In this document: piece by piece, positions 63,644-64,000 of the stretch
How positions within the stretch are numbered: the first letter of the stretch is position 1
Layout of the letters: each line of letters opens with the position of its first letter
Source: Xenococcus sp. PCC 7305
GTDB lineage: Bacteria; Cyanobacteriota; Cyanobacteriia; Cyanobacteriales; Xenococcaceae
DNA: 64,000 nt
NCBI RefSeq assembly: GCF_000332055.1
Contig: NZ_ALVZ01000233.1
Coordinates: 1 to 64,000 of the forward strand
Direction of reading: 5' to 3'
Position numbers and translations under genes: made by a program
The notes under the pieces: model-generated
Told to the model about the DNA's origin: nothing
Databases searched by the model: none
Seen by the model: only the letters and a program-made list of their open reading frames with translations

Positions 63644-63862
63644 TCAACTGTGAGCCAGAGGAGAGGGTTTATTTGCCCAACTAGGCAAACCAATTGGTTG
63701 TTGTAGCAGTGTTTCTAGTTCTTGCTCAGAAATGTACAGTCCCTGGAATTGAGGATCGCTTGCTTGCTGTTGCCGTGCCTGCCAAACTTGAACTCGAACT
63801 AGTAAGTCAATGCGTTCTAGCTCAGCTAAAAGATGTTCAACTGATGTAGCATAGTAGTCCAT
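63644..63862 (-). pseudogene. N-terminal stub of a cyanobacterial AAA ATPase gene
   Basis: A 72-codon frame begins MDYYATSVEHLLAELERIDL and continues with YISEQELETLLQQPIGLPSW. This is the start of a family of cyanobacterial AAA-type ATP-binding proteins, as far as I can recall, in which several hundred residues with Walker motifs follow. Here the chain stops after NKPSPLAHS and the partial DUF6544 copy begins. I take it as a truncated gene rather than a small protein. Confidence 0.6.
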
Positions 63863-63964
63863 TTGACTTAGGTGATAGTAGACACGGTTTATGTTGACAT
63901 AATTTTTCTCTCAACAGCTATTAATCATTCTAATAATTCATACTGTTTTGCAGTCGGAAGAGGC

Positions 63965-63989
63965 GATCTCATTATGAACCAATGAGATC
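63965..63989. repeat. 9-bp inverted repeat at the right edge
   Basis: GATCTCATT (63965-63973), loop ATGAACC, AATGAGATC (63981-63989): a perfect 9-bp stem, followed by a HIP1 site at the window edge. The upstream bases of the AAA stub lie here. Its role is unknown. Confidence 0.6.
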
Positions 63990-64000
63990 AGAGCGATCGC

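Overview
This is chromosomal DNA of a cyanobacterium. The palindrome GCGATCGC (HIP1) recurs throughout, base composition is AT-rich, and the genes include psbM, bicA, btpA, an HCF173-like psbA-expression factor, a DUF1824 protein and a VKOR-thioredoxin fusion. The genus cannot be fixed from this window; the mix of large WD40, NACHT and RTX proteins, toxin-antitoxin pairs and dispersed short repeats fits a large-genome coccoid (pleurocapsalean-like) or filamentous cyanobacterium. I saw no rRNA, tRNA, CRISPR array or transposase.

Layout. 0.2-4.8 kb: a DUF202 membrane protein, an unlisted 34-residue membrane peptide with a strong Shine-Dalgarno, a PaaK-like adenylate-forming ligase, a DUF72 protein and a secreted protein. 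5.4-9.8 kb: a two-gene operon with a small helical protein and a 1337-residue nSTAND1-WD40 protein. The C terminus of the first and the N terminus of the second carry matching short motifs, as in bacterial amyloid-signalling NLR systems; this is the best candidate for an unusual system here. 10.0-19.3 kb (minus strand): remains of an endonuclease/exonuclease/phosphatase gene, then, in transcription order, bicA, a CPA2 Na+/H+ antiporter, a 73-residue membrane protein and a Mrp antiporter operon with a duplicated mrpD-like gene. Together these form a Na+-driven bicarbonate uptake and Na+ extrusion module.

19.6-36.4 kb: yidD, a polyprenol/phytol kinase-like gene overlapping an unusual cNMP-binding/AAA+/polyferredoxin fusion, a mntA-hepT toxin-antitoxin pair, a catalase-like protein, a Rieske oxygenase divergent from a TetR-type regulator, VKOR, btpA, DUF1824, the HCF173-like protein, glgB with a terminator made of two HIP1 palindromes, and TRAP permeases dctM-dctQ. 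A scar at 25.2-25.5 kb joins fragments of genes that lie on either side of it and looks like the junction of an old tandem duplication.

36.5-49.2 kb: a Uma2 protein, an SDR enzyme, a large secreted metalloprotease with seven near-identical repeats, two large RTX/FG-GAP exoproteins, a shortened Uma2 gene and a second hepT-mntA pair. 49.3-53.0 kb: a membrane-anchored NACHT NTPase. 53.5-64 kb: psbM, a [2Fe-2S] ferredoxin, a 29-residue membrane peptide translationally coupled to a DICT-GAF histidine kinase, divergent from an ammonium transporter fused to a HAMP-like domain (with an NtcA-like box between them), a ferredoxin-MBL hydrolase, a DUF6544-like protein and its amber-interrupted partial copy, an MscS channel, an outer-membrane-type protein and the N-terminal stub of an AAA ATPase gene.
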